Assembly: GCA_026874595.1 (NCBI GenBank)
Contig: CM049316.1
Coordinates: 77,719,676 to 77,783,675 of the forward strand
Length of the DNA stretch: 64,000 bases
Reading direction: 5' to 3'
DNA from: Sipunculus nudus
Lineage: Eukaryota; Annelida; Sipuncula; Golfingiida; Sipunculidae
Positions 25,692-37,856 of this stretch are shown piece by piece. Numbering within the stretch: position 1 is the first letter of the stretch; each line of letters starts with the position of its first letter. The notes beneath the pieces were generated by a model. That model was not told where the DNA came from. It was given only the letters and a program-made list of their open reading frames with translations, and searched no databases. Position numbers and translations under genes: made by a program.

Positions 25692-27333
25692 ATAATATGA
25701 ATGATGATTTTTGGGGATTTATACTCAGTCGATTCTCTCTAAACCATTTAAGTGCAATTTCGAGATTTACTTGTAATGACTCTATAGCTTTAGCGGCTGA
25801 ATTCGCTGAAGAATAAATTGAAATATCATCAGCATAAATGACGCATTTCTCACTGAGGAACATTGTAAGATCATTTAGATAAAAAAGGAAAAATATAGGT
25901 CCAAGGACAGTGCCCTGTGGGGTACCTATGTCCAAGGTGCGTGGTTCTGAAAGCAATCCATTAGAATAAACCACTTGCTTACGATTAGACAGGTAGTTTT
26001 CGAACCACATAAGCGGTATACCTGTTATGCCATAGTCGCTCATTTTTGTAAGTAAGACAGTATGATCAAGGCTATCAAAACCTTTTTTTACATCGAGGAA
26101 ACATGCGGCGGTAACATTATTGTTATTAAGACTGATTAAGCATTCGTCAATTATGCTGTGCAAGGCAAATGAAGTTGAACGATTAGGAAGATAAGCGAAT
26201 TGTTTATCCGAAAACAGATTATTACTTTCAAAAAACGTAATGAGTCGCAATTTAACGAATTGTTCTATTATTTTTGGCACATGGCCTGTAACTGAGATCG
26301 GTCGGTAGTTATTTGGATCATCCTTACATCCAGATCCTTTGTATATAGGAGTGATCCTAGCGGTCTTCCAATCTGCTGGAAACTCGCCGGTTTGAAGTGA
26401 GATGTTAAATATGTGGGCTAATGGAGCTGAAATATAAGGTGCGGCTATCTTAAGGAAAAATCCTGACATTCCCAGTATATCTTCTTTCATACTGGAGTTT
26501 ACTTTCAACAACTGTGATAAAACAAAGTGACTCGAAACTGAATTAAAATCAAAAGATTCCAAATTCGGGTTACCAATATGATCGCAGGTAAATATTGTTT
26601 TCGGAAATTTATCGTTAATATTTTTTCCAACAGAAGTAAAGTAATGGTTAAATATATCAGGGTCAATCTTTCCGCTTTCTTTATTCGAGGAGGTTTTCGA
26701 AGGCAGTATGTGTTTTAAAGCTTTCCACACACAACCAGGGTTGGAGCCATTTTTTTGTATCAGCGTGGCATAATACTGACTACGAGTGGATCTGATAAGA
26801 TTTGTAACATAACTTCGCTGATGTCGGTACGCAGACCAGTCATTACTGTGATTTGTTCTTAATGCGTTCCGATGTGCATAATCACGCAAGTGAATCTCAT
26901 TAAGTAAATCATTATTGAACCATTTATTTTCGCGAGCTTTGGTGCGACGTCGAATAAAAGGCGCGTTGTTATTAGAAATTCTCAGAAATTCATAGCGCCA
27001 CATTTCCCAGGCTAAGTTTACATCAGAAAGTTGCATAATTCTTGAAAAAAAATTGGATTTCGATAATTCATCGATAAATTTGTATTCATTGAATTTACAA
27101 AGGGTACGGTAATATCCGGATTTTGTAACTGTGACCCTAGGTGGTCTATTCAAAACGGTAGTCACAAGAAAATGATCACTTATACATAATATATATACAT
27201 TAGGATTGTATATGAACTGTTGGAGAGAATTGTGTTTTAAGATTGGTTGATAATTCCCTTTGTAGTTTGACTTTAATATGAGATCCAGATGTTGGATATA
27301 GACCTTTTCAGCTCGAGTTATTTTCATTGCCAA
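25639..27333 (-). pseudogene. LINE endonuclease end + reverse transcriptase, frameshifted
   Basis: A 564-codon frame. Residues 51-56 (ISDHFL) are the conserved end of the endonuclease. RT motifs follow in order: NYRPISVTGHVPKIIEQ (342-358), palm motif A LDVKKGFDSLDH (413-424), motif B GTPQGTVLGPIFF (470-482) and the catalytic YADD (500-503). The acidic residues of the active site are therefore intact. The open frame continues about 60 bp upstream of the listed start. A one-base shift at about 25,665-25,690 ends the frame 64 residues past YADD; the protein resumes in another frame (next entry). It would act in target-primed reverse transcription; this copy is probably inactive. Confidence 0.93.
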
Positions 27334-27400
27334 ATCATTCTTTGTTCCTTGATAAGCATTTAGTAATAATCGCGCCAGGCTTGGAGGCTTTCAGAAAATA

Positions 27401-30123
27401 TAAATGTGTTCAGCTATCATGCTGTGTTCTTTCTTTTGCCGAAAATTAAGCGGCTGCCAATTTATGATAAGTAAGATTTAGCTATAGATTAGTGGGACCG
27501 CTTCTTAGAATGTGTATTATAACACAATTTTGGGCTGGAAGGAACCGGACTGGTAACACAAAATACCAGACCGCTTACCCCTTTACCAGACCGGTCCGGA
27601 CCGCCCCTTCTGAAACTTAATTGTTTGCGCTATTGCAGAATTTCTTTCATGTGATAAGTTTCAACCTGCAACCCTTAATTGTTTTGAACAATGTGTTTGT
27701 AGGCAGCTTTTCAGTTAAGACTCCCTACCTGCATAAATGTACTGGAACCACTGGCATAAACTGTGTGTCGAGCAAGATTTTCCAGCTAGTTTAGAGATGG
27801 AATTTAAGGGTCTATAAAGGGGGTTGGTGGGGTCAGCTGGTTTATTTGATTATTACTACAATTTGCTTCAGCTTAAATAATTTATTTTAATCTGGTATAA
27901 TTTTATTTTTTTTTATAATTTTAAATATTTATTAACAATTGTTATTAAATAAATGGACAGGACCGCTTAAACCATTCCAACCTTAGTACCGGACCATCTA
28001 CAACTGGACATGACTAGGACTGGACCGCTAAAATGGTGGGCCGGACCACCAACGGATGCCCTACTATTTCCCGTATTACGTTCCTTATATAGTTTACGAA
28101 AGAATTTAAATCTACATAAAGGCTCAGTCTAGATTATTTTATCAATTGTACAGTGAATGTTTATATATATATATATATATGAAAGCCTGAATTGATATGT
28201 CTGAAAAATAAAATCAACCAATTATATTCATATCCAAAATTTGATTATCTAAAATCTCCAAAGACTCTCCAAACAAAATTTCCCCGTGAGAGTTCCCAGG
28301 TTTAGGGAGAGAATATTGGCATAGACCATAGGATTAGGATCACAAAACTCTGTAGACTCAAGATAAAGCCCCCTTTTTTCTGATTATGCCATACGTATTA
28401 GTATTAGTAACACTTTCTTTGATGACATTCGTATTGTACCTCATTATTAAAATTGGGACACAGGATGCGGTATGCATCCGTGTTTTTCATGCTTGGTTCC
28501 TCAGTCTCTTACCAGATGGCAGCAGCTTACATTATACATTCAATCGATGACTGACATCACTCACAATGTTTTTATTTAGCAAGGAATTTCTTTCTATAAA
28601 AATTCATCATCAGTTATGTTTTTGGAAAATTTTCTAGCAGCTCCAGGATTGTTGGTTTTAAACTGATCTTTCCGCTTATTGTTTTAAGTCATATTTACAC
28701 CTCCTTATCATAGAAAACACCACCTAAAGAATTGTTTAATACTTTCTATTGATATGTCCTTTATCTGCGGAAATAAATATAACCAAAGAAATTCACAACT
28801 CCAATAGGATACTGAAGTTTAATGAACAGATGAAAATGTAGCAGCTTATGTGTTTTATGGTTTTATAAAGTACATCGTTTTAAATATCTACAGTACTGAA
28901 AAACTGAAATGTAAAAACTGTTAACATTTTCAATTTACATAATCACACTATCCTTACATCTGATCCATTATAGACTAATACATTCAGTACAAATATATAT
29001 ATATATAAATATATTTTTATCGCTTACATTTATATAAATATTTTAAAGGGTCAGTCCTGGTGGTGCGTCCAAGGTCGGTGGTTTTTCTCCGGGTCCACCG
29101 GCTTCCTTTGCCCCTCTCGTCTTCCGAACGAAACTATCCGAGCCATGGAGAGTGCCTCGTACCATTTTTAATAACTGGCTGCTCAATCCATGTAAAATAA
29201 ATAAAGACTATATAAGAAAATTTTAAGGTGCATAAAATGGCAAAGTTTGGAAATATATTTGTCGTTAAACCTATTTCATTGTGTGCGTGTGTGATTTGAG
29301 GTAATTGCGGAGAGAATCACTCTATCCTGCCAGGTGGGTCATTGTCAAGACGACACTCCAGAGGACAGTCTGACACTCTGATACAAGCTTGAGGTAAGCT
29401 GACCAACCTTGTTCCAAACCTGACAAAACTTATTCCACAGTTGGTGGAATATTTAATTGACAACAACGATATGTATGCCGACCAGAGAGACATCTTGTTG
29501 CTTCTGAGTGATTCATTTATTGAGGGTGGCTCGTAGCAATATATAACCCTGACAGCACAATTAAAAGGGCGCATTGATTTTAAAAAAATGTATCGTCGAA
29601 GAAATTCTCGTGATTGTATGATATTCCTACAATCATATGATATCTTCTTTCATTTTTTTTCCAATATTAGATTGTTCAGGCGTCGCCTCTTACAAAAGTT
29701 ATCCTAAAAATGGATGGAAATGGCATGAGACAAATATTTTCGTCAACATGAGCCTGACTATTTTAGGTGAGGTAGAAAAAATTCAAAATTACATATATTT
29801 ATACCATCAGACAAAAGATAAACGAAAATATACAAGAAAAAATAGTGGAACCAGTGCTGCCAATCTGCGAGCGAGGTAGATAAAATTCGAAAGGACATTT
29901 AAACTTAAATAAATAATAAAAAGAAATAAATATTTTAAGCCTTAAATATTCATATGAAAAAAAATTACTAAAAATATCATTTTAATATTCTACGTATTAA
30001 AGAAAAATGATAGTTGACAAATAAATTATCAAATATGAATAATAAGATATCCCGATATAGTTGATCATTATTGCATGTATGATTATTATGTATATTATGC
30101 ATTATTTATATTGTTATTATTAT
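27401..30123. other. Non-coding stretch with degenerate GGACCG-rich patches
   Basis: No gene. Two patches (27,490-27,610 and 27,950-28,060) are unusually rich in GGACCGG- and GGACCGCT-like words and may be the two sides of an old repeat. A (TA)n lies at about 28,160-28,181. The remainder is AT-rich. Confidence 0.4.
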
Positions 30124-30125
30124 TA

Positions 30126-31522
30126 CAGTCGAGCCTGTCTAAAGCGTCCATCCAAGGGACGTGGCACAAGTGGTAGTTATAGACAGGTGGTCGTATTAAA
30201 CGGGTTCTGAAAATTTAGGAACTGCACAAATTTAGAAGACATGTATGACGGAAGTATGCATATTAGTAGGCCTGCCCGTTTGCACGTTTAAACGACTCAT
30301 TTGATTAATTTCTGTCAACGTTTACACAACGACAGACCATATACACAAAAGGCAATGATACACTCTGCCAGTACGCTTTAAATCGTCGGTAAATCTGTAA
30401 TACCGATTTATCAGAAAATATAATTTAAAGACGCCGAAACCAATCGCTTATTTAGGTGAACTTTTGTTTGAAAATTCCATGAGGGTTTCACTACTATAAA
30501 CAAGAATTTTAGCCTTTGATTTTTAATTATACAGGATTTCTTTTAAATTAGATGTACTCCGGCGTGCCGCCGGAATTGAATTTAAAATCGTCCTGGTGAA
30601 TATGCTCTCATTTTTTACCGCCGTTGTAGCCCACGGAAATGAATGGTCACCACGTGTTGCCGCCAAATTGCTTTAAACCTTTAGTTAACTGACCATCGAA
30701 TGTTCATTTAATCGTCGCTTTTACTCCTGCGAGCGCTGGTTTAGGTGACAGAAGAAATAGGAGTACACATGTACCCGAATTGGTAACCACGGTTACATTG
30801 GCGACACGTCATGTCATTGGTTCTTTCCAACTCATTTGCATAGCCCTAGACGGCAATTCTTCCAAATATTGCCGACTGGCTACCGTGTGTACCAGCGTGC
30901 CATCAATGAGGCCATTCAGAAAATGAAAAATTTTCAGGCCGTCGGGCAATTTCGTACGATCTCAAATCAGTTCTTAGAACGATTATGGCTGTCAGAAATT
31001 CCTGGTGGACTCGGTGGCCACGTTCCAAGCCTATTTCTCTAGTGGAACATTTTTAATAACAATGCGCTTTCTATAAACCCCACGTTATAAAAAAATGCGA
31101 TGACAGCAACAAACCCCTGAATGAACGGCTCAAATGTTTGTTAGCGAGACTGGTTAATTACATCCCTTGCTTCATAGTCCTGAAAATCATATTTGTAATT
31201 TGTTTCATGACACACTGGTTAGATCAAAGACTAACCACAAGGGCAAAAACAGCGGTGCAAATGACCCCAACTTCACGCATGGTCAATCAACCGACCGGTC
31301 AGCGCTGGTCCATGAGTGGCTCAATGAAATGCCCGCATTAGGCAGGTGAATATATCACTTTGGTCGGAAAAAACTGCCTGTAATCCGTAATAGCCAGGTT
31401 GTCGTATTTCACAGGATTTATCTTTTGATAATTTAACGGAATTTTGAAAGGGGGCGATATCTAGTGGTCCTAATAGCCAGTTGCCCGCATTTCAAAGGTG
31501 GTCGTTCAGACAGGTTGGACTG
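30126..31522. mobile_element. Tc1/mariner (pogo/Tigger-like) non-autonomous element
   Basis: The ends are imperfect inverted repeats. The left end reads CAGTCGAGCCTGTCTAAAG; the right end, reverse-complemented, reads CAGTCCAACCTGTCTGAA. Both are flanked by TA (30,124-30,125 and 31,523-31,524), the target duplication of Tc1/mariner elements. Sub-terminal GACAGGTGGTCGTATT on the left and related words on the right extend the inverted ends. Internal frames at 30,836-31,042 and 31,138-31,341 show no transposase DDE motif. The CAGTCGAACC-type terminus is typical of pogo/Tigger families. The 1.4-kb body either derives from a deleted transposon or is a MITE with captured filler. Confidence 0.75.
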
Positions 31523-31551
31523 TATTTTCATTTTATTATTTTTAATTTTTA

Positions 31552-31554
<3 letters not shown>

Positions 31555-31593
<39 letters not shown>
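31555..31593. repeat. Microsatellite (TTA)n
   Basis: About twelve TTA units just beyond the right end of the transposon. Frames reading poly-Asn or poly-Ile are artefacts. Confidence 0.95.
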
Positions 31594-31595
<2 letters not shown>

Positions 31596-32826
31596 TTTAT
31601 TAAGATTGTGAAGGTTGTTAGCAAATAAAAATTTTAAAGACCGACATTTTAGTTTTTTTTCTACATTATGAATATAAAATTTATATTGCAGAAAAGTTCT
31701 AGGGTAAGCACTGCCTACATAGGCCATATGATAATAGCTGTGCAATCGCTGCTCAATGAAGAGTGATTCGTAGAGAGTATCTTGCAGGGTTTGGGCCAGG
31801 TATTTGTACCAGTCCCTGTACCTTGGTACACAATTCAGAATACCTGTACCTTACCTGGCTGTCTTGAATAACAAGTACCTGGTACCTATACCTTGAAAAA
31901 CGGACCTTTAAACTAATATTTAGTTACTTCAAGTACGTGTGATAATGGAAATGGAAACCAGTCTTGGGTCAATTGCATACATGTGCAAAGCTGTCACTGC
32001 TGTCCATGTCAGGACAGTTACCCAACCCAGCAGGGGTAACTACCAAAGCTTTGATCAATGCAGCCTTTGAAGTTGAGTGGCCTAGCTGGACCAACAGCAT
32101 GCTGGTCCACCTCCAACAAGAGGAAGTTCATTGTGGCATTATCAGTACAACGTATAGAGTACCCAACAAAATATATGAATAAGGTTGCCTACACGCCCCA
32201 TATAGATAGCTTTTGTCTGGTATAGACAGAGTACACAAGAGTTATAAAGGAAGTGAAACAAAAATGCAATTACATCATTGGACTCTTAACATCGACCAGA
32301 AAAACTAAACTTTCCAACTGACAGAAAACGGTCCGTTGATCAGACCCATGTGCCATTGCTCTTCATTCACAAAACATTCCGTATTTTCTGCAAGTAACAA
32401 TTTTTTTATTCCCAATATAGACATACGATGATATTTGACAGAGTGTATATGATTGGAAGTGTTATATTCTCAATCTGTATTTTTTAATGTTGTAAAATTT
32501 ATTTCAGTTTCATATATTTATGACATTTACTATAGGCTGTCCTATATATATTTGCAGGGAGCGACCATTTAATAGTTATTAATAATATATTCTGCCATTC
32601 TTTATTATATATAATATGATAACTTATTATCACATGTATATATTTTGCAAAATAGGTTATCAGATCATAAATAGGCCCCGAACAGTCCAGTTCTGGACTG
32701 TTATAGGCTTAAATGAATTTTATACAATATCCATCAGTTCAAATGTCTTTGAAATGTACCTGTACCTGGCTACTTTCTACATCTCCTGGACCTGTACCTG
32801 GGTATTCTAGAAAAATGATGTAATTG
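31594..32826. repeat. Non-coding; dispersed (CCTGTACCTGG)-rich patches
   Basis: Words such as CCTGTACCTGG and CCTGGTACCT recur at 31,800-31,900 and 32,750-32,815, and again at 37,631-37,690 beyond the next insertion. They look like one repeat split by inserted DNA. No gene is seen; the 72-codon frame at 31,964 has no family features. Confidence 0.4.
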
Positions 32827-33480
32827 CAGTGGCGGATCCAGGATTTTGGAACGGGGAGGGTCCAACCCAGGAAGACTAAAGAAATCCTAAAAGAAGGTCC
32901 CCTGGTAGCAAATGCTTAAGCCCGACAAGTGGCGCCTTTGACCGAAATGTCGGGTTTCCCACAGGCAGACCCATGCAGGAAGATACAAGTGCTTATATTG
33001 CCTTTTATGGTGTATTTAAGTCATATTAGCATAGTTAATCACGTGGTTAACTCAAAATGTTCACGTTCGCAGTACCAGGCACTCAAGTGATAACACGGAA
33101 GAAAAAGCAGAGTGAAGCGGGTCAATTGTTTAACTTTATTGAAACCGCTGAAGTTAACTGTCTGCACAACATGTTAATCAAATTTTATTTATTTTGTATT
33201 AAATATGGCCGACAAACAAGAATATATGGTCCAAACAAAGAGATGAAACCAGTCTACATTTATTCTGTTTATGTTGATGAAAAATTATATCTGCAAACTA
33301 TAAAATAAACTTTTGATTCTGCAATACAAATATAACAGAATGAAAATTAATAGAATGATGCCTTCTTATCTTTCATCCACACCAAAGCAGTAGTGGCACT
33401 GATACTTGGTAGAATGTCACAAATCGGGGTCCACCTGATGAGGGACAGATAATTGAGAGCCCTATATTATTTAATTTATG

Positions 33481-33482
<2 letters not shown>

Positions 33483-33524
<42 letters not shown>
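33483..33524. repeat. Microsatellite (AT)n
   Basis: About 21 AT dinucleotides. Confidence 0.96.
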
Positions 33525-33528
<4 letters not shown>

Positions 33529-34084
33529 TGATTAATAAGAATTTTGGCTGTTGATGGGATGATTTCTATGACTATGGCTTACGAAGCTTTCAGGTTTTTA
33601 TAAAGATGTAAACTTTACAGTAGAGCTTAGTTTATTTTTGTTTTATTTTTTGTACGTTATACCCTTGGATAAGTAAAAACCAACATTGTAATAAAGTAAA
33701 TAATTCATTTTTGTTAGATCAGTTACTTTCATATATTGCTGATTACATGAATGGATAATTAGAACGTTTTTCCAAGTTATTTAGTATTTTTTTATATTTA
33801 CCTCTTTTCATTCACAGCTCACTTAATCATTTCTTTATTTTACACAAAAACAGTAACACCTTGGTTTTATTACTCAGCTGTTTATATATACATGTTTAGT
33901 TGTGTGTGTATGTTTGTTTGTATTTGTAGGATACTGTCTTCAGTTGAGTGTGACTCAAAAGTCCCTGTTTTTTTAACTATATACCAGTATGTTGTTTACC
34001 CTCTCTTGTTTTGAAAACCTTGTAGTAAACACTTCTCTGCAAATGTTTAATTTTCTGTTTATTTGGGCTACTATGTTTCACAGG

Positions 34085-35615
34085 AAAGTGAAAGCACTCA
34101 TTCAGGTGAGTATATTGAAGGGGAATCACAATGGGAGGATTCTAAGAGGTTTTTTTTTATATAGTGATGATTTTAGCCCATCAACAAAGATGGGTAAATA
34201 CAGTGAGGAATATGACACCCTGAACTTTGGAAAAGTGTTTGCTACTAAACCACATACAAGTTGTTTACTGATACCAAGTAATAAGAAAGGAACACAGACG
34301 GTCAGTGAAGGGCAGTAACATTTATGTGGACGAACTTGTCTCTTCAGATTAGATCTGACACTGCCACTTCATTTTCTTTATCTGTAGTTCAATTATCTCC
34401 ACCTAAAGATGAAATTCTTATAGGAATATGGAATAAGCAAAAGTCAGATACTGAAAGACATACCCTTTGTTGGAAAATTAAAAACTAGAATAACAATTGA
34501 TGTCTATAACTTCATTAAGTCAGAGAAAGAATAGAAGACATCACAGATTGAAAATCTTAATCAGCAGAATCCAATAGACATTAAAAGCACAGAAGTAGTT
34601 GAAGCAGAAGAAAAAAGAAAATCGGAGGGAACTATTTCAGACCATAAAACTTTAGTGGACTATTAATAGGATCTTCTGGCAGATGACATTCCAATTGAGC
34701 TCTATGATGAAGAAAGAAAATCCTTAGAAACACAACCATTAAATGTGTTTGAAATCTGACACATTTGAAAGTAGCCTCCGACTAAGTTGGTAGTGTGATC
34801 AAATAAGTATGTAAACTATGTAAGAAACAGCCCAAATGGTTACCGTCAGGAGCTTCGGATGATCTATGCTAAAGTTATATTAGCACGGCAGCAGCTAAGA
34901 CAGATGTTACCGAGTAAAGATGACACAAGCTTAATGACATATGAAACGTCAAAATTTGGCCAAAAAGGTGGAGTTTATATCGTGAGTGATTCAGACAAAA
35001 TTAGCATATTTGACTCTGGCAATCAGTGCAAGACATTGAGTTCCATCTGGATGAAATCAGGACAACAGCAGAAAAGAAAGAATCTTTGAAAATACAAATA
35101 TATTTTCACAAAAGAATACTTTTACAAGAACACTCGGACAAATTGTTTTTGTTTTTAAAGAAAACCCATGAAGGAAAAACAAGACACCTTAATGTCAGTA
35201 AACTGAATCGAAGCTCAGAAAAGCTTATCTTACATACACTCATTGGAGCTTCCCAAGCAGGGTGAATAGTCAAACCAGCCCCACCAGCTCCTTGTCGGAA
35301 AAAAAAGTTAAGCAAAGACTTGAGAACAGTTGGTACACTGGCGAAGTTATATCTGTTGTTTCTGGATATCCATCATGGTATAATATAAAATACGACAATG
35401 ATGCTGCTTTGTACACCTATCAGCTCCAAGATGACTATACAGCAGGCGACTTACTGATTACTCTCTCCTCAGGTACCGGCAATTCTACAAGAACACTTGT
35501 TCATTTCGAGTTCTGGACAAAACTGATTTCAAGAAAAAAAATACAAAAATTATATCTAAGACAGCGAGCTGGTTTTATTTGCATACTGATTTATATGATT
35601 GAAAGCTATAATTAG
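34085..35615 (+). pseudogene. Decayed gene or element with Tudor-like C-terminal segment
   Basis: Protein-like sequence on the plus strand is spread over several frames with stops between. Parts are: ESESTHSGEYIEGESQWED (34,085 on), a frame with DFSPSTKMGKYSEEYDTLNF (to 34,318), DLLADDIPIELYDEERKS (about 34,670), a frame with FGQKGGVYIVSDSDKISIF (34,859-35,089), one with FLKKTHEGKTRHLNVSKLNR (35,026-35,265), and a last frame (35,262-35,615) with SWYTGEVISVVSGYPSWYNI and KYDNDAALYTYQLQDDYTAG. The last part has the W-Y-x-G ... W-Y-x-I-x-Y-D pattern of small chromatin-type barrels (Tudor/spindlin-like). At least three frame changes are needed. It may be an intron-poor retrocopy or the cargo of the surrounding insertion. 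Its function is unknown. Confidence 0.5.
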
Positions 35616-35960
35616 ACCATCATTGTTCTTTCTACCTTTCATTCGCTAAATGTGTAGGTTATTGGCTTTCATACTTCCCGAAAAGACAGCTGGGATTAAA
35701 ATTGTATTCAATGCATGAGCCAGTAAATTTATTTATGTATTTTTTTTTTTTTTACTTTCTTGATATTCTTGTTTCTTTTTAGTTATAATCAATGTGAATT
35801 CATTTTCATATGTAGAATATTTTAAATTACATCATTAAAATCCCAAAGGCAGTATTGTATGTTATTCTTAGCTTGTCAGAAGTACTGCGCCTATAGTGAC
35901 ACCACAGGCTGGCGCAATACATAGGTCCATAGTACATTTGAAATGAATACACATATTTTT

Positions 35961-36600
35961 TTAACAGTGAAAAAATTTACTTATTAATGAGTTAGCTTTA
36001 CAATATAAAGATCGTTTTTGCTTAACCATGTCATGGTTATCGTACAAGTCGTCAGATATAATATGACCCAGGTAGATGATTTGTTTGACAAATGATAGTT
36101 TTTCTTGACCTAACTTAATGCACGGAGTGCCACCTTCCCATTTGTTTTTGTGTGAAAGAACACTCGTACACACTTTTTTAATTTTGTTAAAGGCAATATT
36201 ATGCAATGTGCCATATTCATAACAGACATCCACCAAAGCCTGTAATCCCTTCACAGAGGGTGAAAACAGAACGACATTATACCCGCGCACATACACGACA
36301 TTATTCCACCTGACACGCATCTCGATTAATTTACCAATATAGAATAGTAGTCTAATAATAGAAATGGGAATGTCTTGCCCTAGGAGCTTGTTAAACAGAG
36401 TGGTATATGACAATCTATCGAAAGCCAATGTAACATCAAGGGCGCACAAACATACCAGAACCCATGTTAGTATAATAGTTTAAACATTCTTTAACAGTGT
36501 AAATACAGAGCTCAGTGCCAAGTGGTTCCTTAAAGCCAAACTGTTTATCATTGGTGTACAGCTATTCAACCATTCTAGATACAGTAACATTTTAAGTAAT
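35961..36600 (-). pseudogene. Internally deleted LINE reverse transcriptase
   Basis: Reads leftwards. It begins near 36,560 with DKQFGFKEPLGTELCIYTV, changes frame by one base near 36,450, then has palm motif A-like ALDVTLAFDRLSYTTLFNKL and MRVRWNNV. It then jumps directly to GYNVVLFSPSVKGLQALVDV, the sequence that normally follows the catalytic Y/FxDD box, and continues to IIYLGHIISDD and YCKANSLISKFFHC. The motif B block and the YxDD residues are missing, so the palm has lost its active site by an internal deletion. This is a different LINE family from the copy at 24.6-27.4 kb. Confidence 0.8.
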
Positions 36601-37771
36601 TTGTTTAGTTTCCCTTGTCATCCACAAAGCGACTTTTACTATTAACTATTGGTATTATAACACTTTGCATTAAAGGCAGAGGTATATAACAATGCACTAT
36701 AATACACGAAAACATTACAGAGAAGAGCTTGGCTATGTAAAGTTTGGCATATTTGATATTTTCCGGTTAGGTTGTCTTGACCGCAAGTGAGATTATTATT
36801 ATTTTCATTTTCTTAAAGGAATATATCTCGTAACGTTACATGAAATGGACCTATTCTAGCAACCGTTATAGCGATTTTTATTTTTGTGATAAAATTTGCT
36901 ACCTTTGTTTTACTTCTTCTTTGAGTAGTTGTCTTTGCATAGAATACCTGATTTTTTAATCTCTGTAGAGTACTTTCAGAATTAACATCTTTATAAGCAA
37001 AACACGAAAATAAAACATATTTTGGTCAAATTCTTTACTTCTGGATTCATATCTCAGCCAATTTACAAGCTAAGTATATAAAACATATATGAATATGAAA
37101 GCTCATTAAGAGACAAAATGCAATAGTTTTATAAACATTAAATGAATAATAAATAATTAACCCCCATCGACATTATTTTACGGCAATTGTCCAGTTTTTC
37201 GTGAAATGAGCCATACGCATTTTTACATAGGCCTATATATACTTATTCCAACCGGAAATGATAAACATTTCCCCATCTTAACAGTCCCTAACCGGAGGAG
37301 TATACGCCTATCAGCTTATGCACTAATGAAGCTGGAGACAATTATATAATAGGCCTACAATTTATCAATGTGGGAACAATGCTGCTCTGACTTACATGAA
37401 GCGCCTTTACAAGTTCATCGGATGCAGATATTTTGGTAATTAATTTTGCGCAAATTGTAGCGGCCACAGAGCTCTCGATATCTACAAAGTTGTTCTGAGT
37501 TTAGAGCGGTCCAGTTTACATTGAATATCCCTTTTACCTTTTGACATGAAATAAATTCTGGTAAACACTCGACAGTAATATTAATACATAATGGAAGGGG
37601 GTCTGGACTTTCCATTTTGATCCGCCATTGGCCTGTACCTGTGTACCTGAACATATTACTTATTAGTCCAAATCTCTGTACCTGGACCTTGAAGGAGTCG
37701 CATGGACCCCGGACCCCTGTCTTGGTATCATGGAGTTCTTAATCACAAAGAATACGAGGTTCTACGGCGAA
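36601..37771. other. Non-coding stretch, no gene seen
   Basis: AT-rich, with no supported gene. It includes the right edge of the possible insertion at 37,630 and CCTGTACCTG-type repeat sequence beyond it. Confidence 0.45.
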
Positions 37772-37843
37772 GGTCCCGTGGTGTAACGGTTAGCACTCAG
37801 GACTCTGAACCCTGCGATCCGAGTTCAAATCTCGGCGGGACCT
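37772..37843 (+). tRNA. tRNA-Gln (anticodon CTG)
   Basis: A 72-nt cloverleaf. The acceptor stem GGTCCCG pairs perfectly with CGGGACC (37,836-37,842), and the discriminator is T, as in other animal tRNA-Gln genes. The anticodon loop CTCTGAA (37,803-37,809) gives anticodon CTG at 37,805-37,807. The T arm is CCGAG-TTCAAAT-CTCGG. The anticodon stem has one mismatch, A37802 opposite C37810 (tRNA positions 31:39), where animal tRNA-Gln normally has A-T. No intron and no encoded CCA. A TTTTTT run at 37,857-37,862 is a Pol III terminator. The gene is probably functional, but the mismatch leaves room for a recent pseudogene or a SINE-related copy. Confidence 0.85.
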
Positions 37844-37856
37844 CAGGAGGCGTGGG

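Larger units (their letters stand above)
24640..27400 (-). mobile_element. 5'-truncated CR1/L2-like LINE
   Basis: The element reads leftwards. Its 3' end is CAGCTTTTGCTGAATAGG, then CTATCCTGGTTAAATA, then a TTTA-type microsatellite. The body encodes the last part of an apurinic-type endonuclease, a complete reverse transcriptase core and a C-terminal region. It is truncated inside the endonuclease at about 27,390, where an in-frame TGA precedes the open frame, so it is a typical dead-on-arrival insertion. Family placement rests on RT motifs and tail type and is not firm at clade level. Confidence 0.9.
32827..37630. mobile_element. Possible large TIR-bounded insertion
   Basis: The left edge is CAGTGGCGGATCCAGGATTT; the right edge, reverse-complemented, is CAATGGCGGATCAAAATGG. 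They match at 12 of the first 13 positions (by eye), and both are followed by G-rich then TCC/TCCAGACC-type sequence. CAGTGGCGGATCC ends are common among animal hAT-like elements. No 8-bp duplication is visible at the flanks and no transposase was found inside, so these may be ends of two different elements. The similar CCTGTACCTG sequence on both outer sides favours a single insertion. Confidence 0.35.
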
